Positions 6,811 to 15,563 of a DNA stretch of 64,000 bases are shown piece after piece. The DNA is taken from positions 372,001 through 436,000 of the forward strand of contig JAUHZU010000002.1 in assembly GCA_030425705.1 (NCBI GenBank). The letters run 5' to 3'. The stretch comes from Phycisphaerae bacterium (GTDB lineage Bacteria > Planctomycetota > Phycisphaerae > Phycisphaerales > Phycisphaeraceae). The position numbers and the translations under genes are program-made. Position 1 is the stretch's first letter, and each line of letters begins with the position of its first letter. Below the pieces are notes generated by a model. The model was not told the DNA's origin. It was given only the letters and a program-made list of their open reading frames with translations, and searched no databases.

Positions 6811-8619
6811 CTAGTCGCTTGCCGAATCTTCGGAGATCGGGATCAGTTCGAGGCGGAGGTTGTTCCACGCGTTGGGCCGCAGGTCGATCTTCTCGGGGTC
6901 GAAGACCATGATGGTCGTGTAGTTGTAGATCGGGCAGATCGGCGCGTCGGCCAGAAGCATGGCCTCGGCCTGGTTGAGCAGCTCGAACCGCGCCTCGGGG
7001 TCCAGCTCGGCGGCGGCCTGCTCGAGCAGCGCGTCGTACGCGGGGTTGATGTACTTCGCGTCGTTGTTCGAGTCGGACTCGCGGTACATGTCCAGCCAGG
7101 TCGTCGGGTCGATGTAGTCGCCGAACCACCCGGCTCGGCTGGCCATGAAGTTGCCCTGCTTACGGCGGTCGAGGTAGACCTTGAACTCGGTGGCGACCAG
7201 ACTCACGGTCAGCCCGAGCTGTTCTTCCCAGACCCGCTTGATCGCCAGGGCGATGTTGGTGTGCGTGCCGTCGGAGTTGATGAGTAGCTCGATCGGCGGC
7301 ATGCCCGCGCCGCCGGGGTAGCCGGCCTCGGCGAGCAGGGCCTTCGCGGCCTCGGGGTCGTATTCCGTCGCCGACTCGACCGGCGAGATGTACCCGGGGA
7401 TCTGCCCCTCGGGCACCAGCGACCGCGCGATCGGTTCGTTCATCCGCGTCACGCTCTCGACGATCTCCTGCCGGTTGATGCACATCGACATCGCCCGCCG
7501 GACCTTTACGTCCGACATCGGGTTCGGCGCCCCGTTGGGCAGCTCCGGCCGACAGTTGAACTGGTAGTAGTACGTCCCGGCGTTCGGCTGGGAGTGCGCG
7601 AACTCGTAGTCCAGCTCGACGAGCTTCTGCTTGATCCGCCCCGCGTCGGGGATCCAGTCCAGCTCGCCCTCCTGGTACCGCAGGAGCTGCAGCGACACGT
7701 CCTGGATCGTCTCTTCGATGATCCGGCGGTTGCCCATCTGGTCCTTGGCCCAGTAGTGCGGGTTCTGGTCCATCACGATGCGCACCTTCTCGCGCCACTC
7801 GCTGAGGACATACGGCCCGTTGGTCACCAGGCGGTCGGGGTTGCGGAAGTAGAAGTCGCGTGTGCGCATCATCCCGCCGCCGCGCACCCAGGTGAGCGAT
7901 TCGTCCTCGAGCACGTGCTTGGGCAGCGGCGAGAACGTGGGGAACGCGCAGAGCTCGATGAAGTAGGCCGTCGGCTGGGCGAGCGTCACCTGCAGGGTCA
8001 GGTCGTCAACCGCCTTGATACCCACCGTCTGCTCGAAGCGGTCGGCGGTGATCTCCCACTTCCGCTCACCGGTCAGCTCTTCCGGGTCGTCGTTGGGGTA
8101 CTCGGCCTTGAGGACGTCGAGGACCTCGGTAGGCAGCTCGTCCTCGAGCAGGCCGGCCCGGAAATCGAAGAAGTCCTGCGCCCCTTCGATGACGAAGAAC
8201 AGGGCGGCGTAGTCGCTGGCGTTGTCGGGGAGCAGCGCGCGGCGCCAGCCGTAGACGAAGTCGGCCGCGGTGACGGGCGTGCCGTCGGACCACTTCGCCT
8301 CTTCGCGGAGGGTGAAGGTGTAGACCAGCCCGTCCTCGGAGACATCGGGGAAGTCCAGGGCCGCGCCGGGCTCGAGGCCTTCGCCGCCCCACTGGTTGAC
8401 CATGAGGGTCTGGTAGAGGCACTTGATGAGGCGGAAGTCGACCAGGGCCGAGGTCGTGCCCGGGTCCAGCGAGCCGGGGTCGTTGACGACGGCGAAGCGG
8501 AAGGTGCCGCGGTTCTCGGGTTCTTCCGGGAGGGCGGGCAACTCGTCGATGAAGCTGAAGTAGGCGGTGATCACCGCCAGGCCGATCATCGCGCCGAGGA
8601 TCGCAAGGTATCTGAGCAT
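6811..8619 (-). CDS. oppA: Peptide ABC transporter substrate-binding protein (OppA type, SBP family 5)
   Basis: 602 aa extracytoplasmic binding protein. Residues about 4-22 form an uncleaved-looking membrane anchor (YLAILGAMIGLAVITAYFSF) without a lipobox. Family-5 landmarks include GTFRFAVVNDPGSLDPGTTS, WSDGTPVTAADFVYGWRRAL and NGPYVLSEW. The family binds oligopeptides or other small ligands and delivers them to OppB/C. A TACACT hexamer ends 6 nt upstream of the ATG, predicting a leaderless mRNA. It is upstream of oppB in the same direction. Confidence 0.94.
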   Translation of the reverse strand: MLRYLAILGAMIGLAVITAYFSFIDELPALPEEPENRGTFRFAVVNDPGSLDPGTTSALVDFRLIKCLYQTLMVNQWGGEGLEPGAALDFPDVSEDGLVYTFTLREEAKWSDGTPVTAADFVYGWRRALLPDNASDYAALFFVIEGAQDFFDFRAGLLEDELPTEVLDVLKAEYPNDDPEELTGERKWEITADRFEQTVGIKAVDDLTLQVTLAQPTAYFIELCAFPTFSPLPKHVLEDESLTWVRGGGMMRTRDFYFRNPDRLVTNGPYVLSEWREKVRIVMDQNPHYWAKDQMGNRRIIEETIQDVSLQLLRYQEGELDWIPDAGRIKQKLVELDYEFAHSQPNAGTYYYQFNCRPELPNGAPNPMSDVKVRRAMSMCINRQEIVESVTRMNEPIARSLVPEGQIPGYISPVESATEYDPEAAKALLAEAGYPGGAGMPPIELLINSDGTHTNIALAIKRVWEEQLGLTVSLVATEFKVYLDRRKQGNFMASRAGWFGDYIDPTTWLDMYRESDSNNDAKYINPAYDALLEQAAAELDPEARFELLNQAEAMLLADAPICPIYNYTTIMVFDPEKIDLRPNAWNNLRLELIPISEDSASD

Positions 8620-8625
8620 GCCGGT

Positions 8626-8631
8626 AGTGTA
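8626..8631 (-). promoter_or_regulatory. -10 element (TACACT) of oppAB, leaderless
   Basis: On the minus strand TACACT is followed by 6 nt and then the oppA ATG. A start site 7 nt after the -10 would be the A of ATG. Confidence 0.6.
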
Positions 8632-8660
8632 TCGCGCCGGGGCGTGGGGCCGGCGGCGGA

Positions 8661-10010
8661 CTACTCGGCGGGGTCCGGGCGGGCGGTGACGCGAAAGGCG
8701 AGGACGGCGTGGGGGGGGATGAGCCCGCCGGCGACGCCCCGCTCGCCGTAGGCCAGGTAGGGCGGGATGGTGATCAGCCGGGTCTCGCCGGGGCGGATAC
8801 CCGCCAAGCCGGCCTCGAGGCCGGGGATGACCGCCCCGCTGCCGAGGGTGAGCTGCATGGGCCCGCCACGCATGGCGGAGGAATCGAACGGCTCGTCATG
8901 CCCCTCGACCCGCGCGGCGTAATCCAGCGACAGCCGGTCACCGGGTCCCGCGGGGGCCCCTACGCCTTCCTGCTCGGTCAAGACCATCACGCCCGGCTGC
9001 ACCGACAGGAGCTGCACATCCATCAGGTACGACCCGCCGGGCAGGGTATCGGCCCCCGGTAGCCGGCCGACGGTCGAGTGGCCCTTGGGCACGAACAGCC
9101 GGCGGTGGCCACCCGGCCGCATGCCCGCCAGCCCCTCGTCCAGCGCGCGGACGGCCTGCCCGGTCGCCAGGACAAACGCGTGCCGCCCGTCCGCGATCAG
9201 CACCTCACCGTCCAGCAGGTACGCCGTGTAACGCACCGCGACGTACAACCCCGCCTCGGCGGGCTGGCCTTCGCCGGCGTCGAGCACCATGTACCGCAGC
9301 CCCGACCCCATCACGCGGAAGCCCGCCAAGGGGTCCGGCTCGGTCACAACCGTTGGCAGGGTCCGCTCCTGGCCGGGGCGCCAGCTCGGCTCGGCTGTGG
9401 GTTCCTCCGGCTCGTCGTCCTGCGGACCCTCGGCCGAGGACAGCGCATCGGGCCCGCCGCCCGCCTCGATCAGCGACGCCACCGCCCCGGGCGTGATGCC
9501 CAGTTGCTCGGCCACATCGGCGAAGTGGCCCCGCGGTGTATCGGTGGCGCTGGCGTCTTGCCCACCGGGGGCCCGCGTTGGGTCCGCGGGGTCCGTGCCG
9601 GCCGGCGGATCGTTCTGCCCGGGTGTGGCGGGGTCCTGTTTCAGCCAGGGCACGAGGTCGGGCCGCGCGAAGTAGACGTACGCCGCGCCGGCCAGCGCGA
9701 GCAGGACGAGGACCACGAGCAACAGCCCGACGGGGTTGCGGCGTTTGCGGCCGGTCGCGTCGTGCACGGGCTGCTGCGCGGTCGCGCGGGCGTGCTCGGC
9801 CACCTGCGCGGTGCCGGCCTCGAGCTTGCGGTAGCGCTCCAGGTCCCGGTCCGAGCCGTTGCGGGTCATCGAGGCGTAGGGGCCCTTGCCGTCGGCGCCC
9901 TCGACGATGTAGAAGATGCGGCGTTCTTCGTCGCGGATGGCCCGGCCGACGTCCTGGTCGCGGACCTTGACGGGCTTGCCGGAGTACGGGCTGAGGATCG
10001 TGATGGGCAT
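8661..10010 (-). CDS. Membrane-anchored protein with one active and one degenerate FKBP domain
   Basis: 449 aa. The first 95 residues are cytosolic and begin with MPITILSPYSGKPVKVRDQD. One membrane span lies at about 97-117 (PVGLLLVVLVLLALAGAAYV). A long Pro/Asp/Gly-rich linker leads to two tandem FKBP-like folds. The first (about 230-335) lacks clean active-site residues. The second (about 340-445) is canonical: FDSS, VIPGLEAGLAGIRPGETRLI, then IPPYLAYGERG and IPPHAVLAF. It should catalyse peptidyl-prolyl isomerisation outside the membrane. A minus-strand -10 TACAAT lies at 10047-10052. oppA begins just downstream (41 nt) but has its own promoter. Confidence 0.88.
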   Translation of the reverse strand: MPITILSPYSGKPVKVRDQDVGRAIRDEERRIFYIVEGADGKGPYASMTRNGSDRDLERYRKLEAGTAQVAEHARATAQQPVHDATGRKRRNPVGLLLVVLVLLALAGAAYVYFARPDLVPWLKQDPATPGQNDPPAGTDPADPTRAPGGQDASATDTPRGHFADVAEQLGITPGAVASLIEAGGGPDALSSAEGPQDDEPEEPTAEPSWRPGQERTLPTVVTEPDPLAGFRVMGSGLRYMVLDAGEGQPAEAGLYVAVRYTAYLLDGEVLIADGRHAFVLATGQAVRALDEGLAGMRPGGHRRLFVPKGHSTVGRLPGADTLPGGSYLMDVQLLSVQPGVMVLTEQEGVGAPAGPGDRLSLDYAARVEGHDEPFDSSAMRGGPMQLTLGSGAVIPGLEAGLAGIRPGETRLITIPPYLAYGERGVAGGLIPPHAVLAFRVTARPDPAE

Positions 10011-10274
10011 GGCGTGGGGCGGGGAGTCTCAAAAACGTAGCAGGGCATTGTAGCGGGCGGGCCGGGCGGGCTGATGAACGGGGCAAGGCCCGGACCGGGT
10101 ATTGGCTGCTCCGAGCGGTTGGACGCCCGACCCGGGCAACGGGTCCGAAAAAACCGTCAGCCAGCCGCCGCGCGTCGGCGCGTCGCGGCGATCGTGCGTC
10201 CGCGTGTGTTATCCCCCAACCCGCCGCCGCCCGACGGACCGATCCACTGGGGGACCTTTACCCGGAGATGAGCC

Positions 10275-10472
10275 ATGAACAAGCAGCAGACCATCGACCT
10301 GATCCGCCAGCGCAACCACTCCGCGTCGGCCGAGTTCCTCGGGCGGTTCGACGAGGCGTCGCTGGAGGTCTACCTGCGTCGGCTCAGCCAGATCGCCGGG
10401 CACCGGGGCCGCACGTCGCGCTGGGTCCGCAGCACGACCAGCCCGGCCGTCACCACCCGCTCCGCCGCGTAA
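10275..10472 (+). CDS. Small protein, unknown function
   Basis: 65 aa, basic. The first 45 residues look like two amphipathic helices (NKQQTIDLIRQRN, FLGRFDEASLEVYLRRLSQI), then a Ser/Thr/Arg-rich tail. Shine-Dalgarno GGAG sits 7 nt before the ATG and a good terminator follows at 10502, so a real transcription unit is likely. No family recognised. Confidence 0.6.
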   Translation: MNKQQTIDLIRQRNHSASAEFLGRFDEASLEVYLRRLSQIAGHRGRTSRWVRSTTSPAVTTRSAA

Positions 10473-10501
10473 CCCCAACGCAACAACACCCGCACGACAC
10501 G

Positions 10502-10531
10502 CACCCGCCCCGCCGGCGGGTGTTTTTGTTT
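10502..10531 (+). terminator. Intrinsic terminator of the 65-aa gene
   Basis: CACCCGCC/GGCGGGTG stem with a 5-nt loop, then TTTTTGTTT. Confidence 0.9.
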
Positions 10532-10762
10532 CGCCCGCGCCGCCGTCCCATAAACGTAGGTCCGCAAACGGTGCCCGCCGACAACCCGGTGGCGCTCGCG
10601 CCGCCCGTGGCCGATGTAGCGGGTGTGGCCCACAGGGGGCGCTCGGCCGGGCCGAGCACACGGCACCGCCCGGTGCCGACCCGGGACACGGCACGGATGC
10701 AACCCGAAACGGTCGGTCCCCGCGCCCACGTTGGTGCGCGGCGGTCGCGCCGAGGTTGTGTC

Positions 10763-11179
10763 ATGACTCAACGCGCCTGTGGAACCTGTACCGCCTGCTG
10801 CCACGGCCTGGCGATCGACGAGCTGGACAAGCCCGGCTTCCAGACCTGCGCGCACGTCTGCGACGCCGGCTGCGCCATCTACGAACAACGCCCCGACTGC
10901 TGCCGCGACTTCCAGTGCCTCTGGCTCCAGGGGCACCTGGGCGAGGACGACCGGCCGGACCGGATCGGCGTGATCTTCACCACCACCGGCCACCCGGAGC
11001 TGGGCACCATCCCGCTGCTCATCGAGGTCGAGGACGACGCGCTGCAGCGGCCACGGATCAAGGACGCCGTCAAACGCTTCCTCACGCAGGCCCCCGTCGC
11101 CGTCGCCTCCGCGGCCGGCGGGAAGCTCCTGCAGCCCACCGCGCTGACCGTCAACGGCCGGGCGATCGACGCGGCCTGA
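10763..11179 (+). CDS. YkgJ-type cysteine cluster protein
   Basis: 138 aa. The N-terminal Cys pattern CGTCTACCHG (a CxxCxxCC motif), with further CAHVCDAGC, CCRDF and CLW over residues 5-55, marks the UPF0153/YkgJ family. Members are thought to bind zinc or an Fe-S cluster; their role is unknown. The rest is an alpha/beta region (IGVIFTTTGHPELGTIPLLI). ATG 10763 puts the motif at the extreme N-terminus as in other members. It converges on the 11196-13406 gene with a 16-nt gap. Confidence 0.82.
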   Translation: MTQRACGTCTACCHGLAIDELDKPGFQTCAHVCDAGCAIYEQRPDCCRDFQCLWLQGHLGEDDRPDRIGVIFTTTGHPELGTIPLLIEVEDDALQRPRIKDAVKRFLTQAPVAVASAAGGKLLQPTALTVNGRAIDAA

Positions 11180-11195
11180 CCGTCCGCGGCACGCC

Positions 11196-13406
11196 CTACT
11201 GCCGGAGGATGCCCGGGCCCGTCGTGCCCTCGCGGGACTCTTCCTCCTGCCGACGCTGCTCAAGCCACTCGGGGAAGCCGCGCGGGACGGGGAACGCGTC
11301 GGTCACCGCGATGTCGTAGCCCTGCGACTGGATCTGCATCGCCAGCGGGCCGTACATCCGGTTGTACGCGGTGTAGAGGGTTTCGGTATCGGGCATGAGC
11401 TGCGCGGCGACGGTCCACATCCCCGCGCGTTCCTCCAGCGAGTACGTCGGGTCGGTGATCACTGGCACGAACGTCTCGACCAGCAGCACGCCGAAGTCTT
11501 CCAACGCCATGCGGCCCTGCGTGTCGGTGCCCGCGTTGATCGAGGCGTCGTAGTCCTCGGCGATCTCGTCGTAGAACAGCTTGGCCGAGCGGATCAGCCG
11601 GAGAGTGATCAGCGGCTCGCGCTGGATCATGCCCTCGTACCAGGCCCGGCGGAGCATCTGCATCAGGTGCGCGTTCTTGGAGTCGTACAGGTCGTCGTCG
11701 ATCAGGCGGACGTGCGCGAAGGTCGGCAGATCCATGAGCTCGTAGTCCGCGAGGTAGACCGATCGGCTGCCGTCGCCGCCGAATTCCGTCCGTACCTGGT
11801 CGTAGTACCGCCGGGCGAGGCCCGTCTGCCCGCCGTACCAGCTCAGCACGATGGCGGAGTGCAGGAAGTTCTCGTAGCCGGCGTCGTAGGTGCTGGTGTT
11901 GAGGTTGCCGAACTCGCCGGCGGCGATGCGCTCGCGGGTGCGGGTGAGCGCGCGGTCGTAGGCGGGGATAAAGCGCGGGTCGGCCATCGTGAAGATGATG
12001 CCTTCGCCCGATTCGCCCAGCGCCGCGATCCTCGGGCGGAAGACCAGCGTGCCGTTGTAGGTCAGCCCCTGGATGGCGTGGATGGTCTGCCGGTCGTTGT
12101 TGATGACGTCGACGCGGTCTTTGTTGACCAGCCCCTCGGCCATGAGCGTGCCCAGCGAGGACCAGTACAGCGCGTGCGACATGACGTGCCGCCAGTCCAT
12201 CGGGCCGTACTCCTCCATGAGCCAGAGCATGTAGGCCGGGTCCATGTGGTAGTCGGCGATCAGCGCCTGGGCCCGGAGCAGGTCCATGAGCGGGTCGAGG
12301 TTGAGCTGCGCGGGGTCCTGCTGGGCGGGCTGCTCCCGGCCGGAGCGGGGCGCGGGGTCGTTGTACAGCCGGGGCCGCTCGGCGGTGGGCTCGCCCTGGG
12401 CGTTGCGCTCGCGGATGTAGTTGAAGACCGCCAGCGCATCCTCGCCCAGCACCTCGCGGGTCTGCAGGCGTTCGTCGTTGATGTTGTAGCCCGCGCGCTG
12501 GAGCATGGTGATCCGGCCGAAGGCGTTGAGCGTCTTGGTGTTCAGCCCCAGCCCCAGGTCTTCACCCGCCTGCCCGCGGAGCCCGCGCAGGTCGCGGAGG
12601 ATCGACTCCATGCGGGGGTAGGCCTCGAAGAACCGCCGCTGCGCCTCGGGCGACAGCGCCGTGAAGTAGTGGTCCGGCGTCCACTCGATGTCGTCCCGGC
12701 CGCCCTCCCGGCGGAAGTAGGCCTGGGCCATGTCGTTCACGTCGCGGAACTGCTCGACGGAGTGCCACACGAACCGGTCGGGCGTCAGCTCGTGCCACTG
12801 GTTGCGCGGGACCTGCGGCGCATCGTCGCGCAGCTCGCGGAAGTCCGACGGCGCGCCCAGCAGCTCTTCCCACTCCTCGGCGTACTGGCGCTTGTAGTAC
12901 CAGTGCATGTCGTCGGTCCGGCCGCCCATCTTGTGCGACAGGATCCAGCTCAGCTGCCGGTAGAGCAGGATCGAGCGCGCGTTGTTGGGGATGCCCTCGT
13001 TGCGGACGAGGTTGATGCCGTTGTTGACCCAGTACCAGCGCTCTTCCTGGGTGTTGCACTTGACCGAGATGTTGTAGGCCATGTTCCAGGCCATGAACTC
13101 CCACGCCTGCGGGAAGCGCGGCTGCAGCGAGACGATAAACCGGGCCAGGTCGTTGGCCTCGGCGAACTTGCCCTCGTTCTTCAGCTTCTCGATGCGGTAC
13201 CAGGCGACGTTGATCATGATCCCGCGCAGCGAGCCGGTCGACGCGAGCATCGTGTACTGCACGTTCGCGTCGTCGCCCGCGACGGTGGCGTAGGTGAGCT
13301 GCCGCTCGAGCCGCTGCTGCCGGATGCCCGGGGACAGCAGCGTCGCGGTGATGAGCCCGCCCGCGAGGACCAGCAGGGCGACGAGTTGGGTCAGGCGGTC
13401 GTTCAT
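11196..13406 (-). CDS. Large membrane-anchored helical (TPR-like) protein in an ABC-2 operon
   Basis: 736 aa. One N-terminal membrane helix (LTQLVALLVLAGGLITATLL) is followed by a wholly soluble, Tyr/Trp/Arg-rich helical region. TPR-like pairs appear early (NVAWYRIEKLKNEGKFAEAN, RFIVSLQPRFPQAWEFMAWN). The C-terminus is Gln/Glu/Arg-rich. The last gene of the ATPase-permease-this protein operon (117 nt after the permease). It probably sits on the outer face and works with the transporter. No enzyme motif was seen and no family could be named; I infer a planctomycete-specific accessory subunit. The 5' leader is C-rich without a Shine-Dalgarno. Confidence 0.75.
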   Translation of the reverse strand: MNDRLTQLVALLVLAGGLITATLLSPGIRQQRLERQLTYATVAGDDANVQYTMLASTGSLRGIMINVAWYRIEKLKNEGKFAEANDLARFIVSLQPRFPQAWEFMAWNMAYNISVKCNTQEERWYWVNNGINLVRNEGIPNNARSILLYRQLSWILSHKMGGRTDDMHWYYKRQYAEEWEELLGAPSDFRELRDDAPQVPRNQWHELTPDRFVWHSVEQFRDVNDMAQAYFRREGGRDDIEWTPDHYFTALSPEAQRRFFEAYPRMESILRDLRGLRGQAGEDLGLGLNTKTLNAFGRITMLQRAGYNINDERLQTREVLGEDALAVFNYIRERNAQGEPTAERPRLYNDPAPRSGREQPAQQDPAQLNLDPLMDLLRAQALIADYHMDPAYMLWLMEEYGPMDWRHVMSHALYWSSLGTLMAEGLVNKDRVDVINNDRQTIHAIQGLTYNGTLVFRPRIAALGESGEGIIFTMADPRFIPAYDRALTRTRERIAAGEFGNLNTSTYDAGYENFLHSAIVLSWYGGQTGLARRYYDQVRTEFGGDGSRSVYLADYELMDLPTFAHVRLIDDDLYDSKNAHLMQMLRRAWYEGMIQREPLITLRLIRSAKLFYDEIAEDYDASINAGTDTQGRMALEDFGVLLVETFVPVITDPTYSLEERAGMWTVAAQLMPDTETLYTAYNRMYGPLAMQIQSQGYDIAVTDAFPVPRGFPEWLEQRRQEEESREGTTGPGILRQ

Positions 13407-13523
13407 AACGGGAACCGGGTGCGGGTCTCGGGTCGTGTCGTTAATGCGCCCTGCAGTCCATACGCATGCGGCCGGGCACGGGTGCGATGAAAACAGGCCC
13501 GGGCAGTGATCCCGGGGCCGCCG

Positions 13524-15551
13524 CTAGGCGGTCACCTTGGCCAGCTCCCGGCGGTGGAAGAGGATCAGCCCGATCAGCCCGACCACGCCGGTCCACAGAA
13601 GGCCCACCCGCAGCACCGCGCCGTAGAGCATGCCCGAGGGCACGGCCTTGCCCTCCGACAGGTTCGGGCCGGGGTTGAATTCGCCGAACGACGGGACGAT
13701 CAGCAGGGCCGTCTGGGCGATCAGGCGGATCAGCAGCTTGAACGCCTCGAAGACCTGGCCCTCGCCCAGCGCCGCGAAGAACCGGCCGAACGCAGCGGTG
13801 ATCACGCCCCAGGTCGTGTCCGCCCCGCCGACCGAGGCATAGTCCGAGACGGCCTCGGAGAGGTAGCCGCTGAACGCCGCGACGGCGTACACCATGAGCC
13901 CGATCAGCGACGCGACGGGGAAGGTAAACAGCGCCCCCAGCGCCAGCCCGAGCATCGCCAGGAACGCCAGCCGGACCCACAGCACCGCCATGGACTTCAC
14001 CAGGTTCCCCTCGAACGTGCCGACCCGGTAGAACACCTCGGGCACCTGGTCCTTGCGGTTGAACTGGATCGCCTGCTGCGCGACGGGCTGGCCCGCGACC
14101 AGGCGCACCGGCGGGACCTCGATGGTCACCAGCAGCTCGCCGTCTTCGTTGATCAACCACGCGGGCAGACTCAGCTCCTGGGGCGTATCGACCGCGACCT
14201 TGGTCGGCCGGGGCCGGCCGTCCGAGCCGATGGGCCACCCCAGGCCGTTGACCGTGATCCAAAACTCGACCATGCCGTCGTCCGGCTCGGGCCGGCAGTA
14301 CGGGCTGATGACCAGCTGCACCTTCTCGCGGTTGATCAGCGCGACGATGTCGATGAACTCTTCCTCGGTCATCAATGAGGGGATGTCGACATCGTCGGGG
14401 GGCGTGCGGCGGTTGTAGTTCTGCCACTGCACAAACTCGCGGGCCTGCGTCTCCGTCATGCCGTGGCCGATGAGCCGTTCGACCGCGCGCTCCGCGGTCT
14501 CCGCCGCGTTGGCGCGGGCGCTGCCCAGCCCGGTAAACAGGAACGACTCCGACTCGTCGGGGTTGACCGTGAACCACTGGGTCAGCGCCTCGGTGTAGAC
14601 CGCCTGGCGGACGTGTTCGGGCAGGGAGGAGGCGGGGCTGCCCGGCTCGCCGTACTCCTCCGGGTCGATGCGCTGCTTCTCCGCGAGCATGTTCAGCATC
14701 ATCTCGTCGGTGGTGACGTCCTGGGGCGTGGGGATGTTCGAGATGCGGGCGGTCAGGATCTCCCGCTGCACCTGCTCGCGGTCCTCGGCGTTCATGGCCT
14801 GGCCCTGCGACAGCGCGCGGGTGAACCCCGCGATCGCCACGCCCGTCACTGCCAGCAGCACGCCGTTGAGCAGCACCACGCCCAGCCACTTACCCAGCAG
14901 GTACTGGCCCCGGCCCAGGGGCTTGGTGAGCGTCATGTAGACCTGTTTGGACTTGAGGTCGTAGCTGGTCGTGTAGGCGCACAGCACGATCGTCGTGATG
15001 CTCAGGAGGAACGACACCGCCATGAGCGACCAGGTCAGGAACCGCTGGACGATGTAGGTCAGCCGGTCGTCGCTGCTGATGTTCTGCGGCAGCGCGACGA
15101 GGATGAGCAGCAGCATGAGCCCGAGCACGATCGCGATCCGGGAGCGGATCGCTTCCTCGACCATCGCCCGCGCGACGCCGAAGACCGGCCAGCCCGGCGC
15201 GAGCAGCAGGCGGATCAGGTTGACGCCCAGTAGGAAGCCCGCGACCGTGCCGAACAGGTACAGCGTCGAGCCGGCGAGCACCGACGCGCCGACCGCGCGG
15301 AGCACGAGGTAGACCAGCCCGAACGCGAAGCCGAGGATGACGAAGCTGTTGACCCGGCGGACCCAGGGCACCTCGCGCCAGACGTAGAGCCCGCGGAGGG
15401 TCCACGCCCCGCCGGCGACGGTGGCGAGGATCGAGACGATGTTGGCGGCGGTGGCGAAGCCCTGGAAGTACAGCAGCGCGTAGAGCCCGCCGCCGACAAA
15501 CGCGATGGCGAGGAGGACGCCGAGCCAGGTTTTCCAGTTGCGGGTGAGCAT
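13524..15551 (-). CDS. ABC-2 type transporter permease with large central domain
   Basis: 675 aa. N-terminal membrane helices (about 10-290) include an ABC-2 core with the SKQVYMTLTKPLGRGQYLLG element that follows the first helices in Nos/Gld-type permeases. Residues about 305-500 form a soluble, Glu/Gln-rich domain, and four or more further helices follow (AVLWVRLAFLAMLGLALGAL). The large inserted domain is unusual for this family. It starts 12 nt after the ATPase stop, so it is cotranscribed with it. Substrate unknown. Confidence 0.9.
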   Translation of the reverse strand: MLTRNWKTWLGVLLAIAFVGGGLYALLYFQGFATAANIVSILATVAGGAWTLRGLYVWREVPWVRRVNSFVILGFAFGLVYLVLRAVGASVLAGSTLYLFGTVAGFLLGVNLIRLLLAPGWPVFGVARAMVEEAIRSRIAIVLGLMLLLILVALPQNISSDDRLTYIVQRFLTWSLMAVSFLLSITTIVLCAYTTSYDLKSKQVYMTLTKPLGRGQYLLGKWLGVVLLNGVLLAVTGVAIAGFTRALSQGQAMNAEDREQVQREILTARISNIPTPQDVTTDEMMLNMLAEKQRIDPEEYGEPGSPASSLPEHVRQAVYTEALTQWFTVNPDESESFLFTGLGSARANAAETAERAVERLIGHGMTETQAREFVQWQNYNRRTPPDDVDIPSLMTEEEFIDIVALINREKVQLVISPYCRPEPDDGMVEFWITVNGLGWPIGSDGRPRPTKVAVDTPQELSLPAWLINEDGELLVTIEVPPVRLVAGQPVAQQAIQFNRKDQVPEVFYRVGTFEGNLVKSMAVLWVRLAFLAMLGLALGALFTFPVASLIGLMVYAVAAFSGYLSEAVSDYASVGGADTTWGVITAAFGRFFAALGEGQVFEAFKLLIRLIAQTALLIVPSFGEFNPGPNLSEGKAVPSGMLYGAVLRVGLLWTGVVGLIGLILFHRRELAKVTA

Positions 15552-15563
15552 GGTCGTGGCGGG

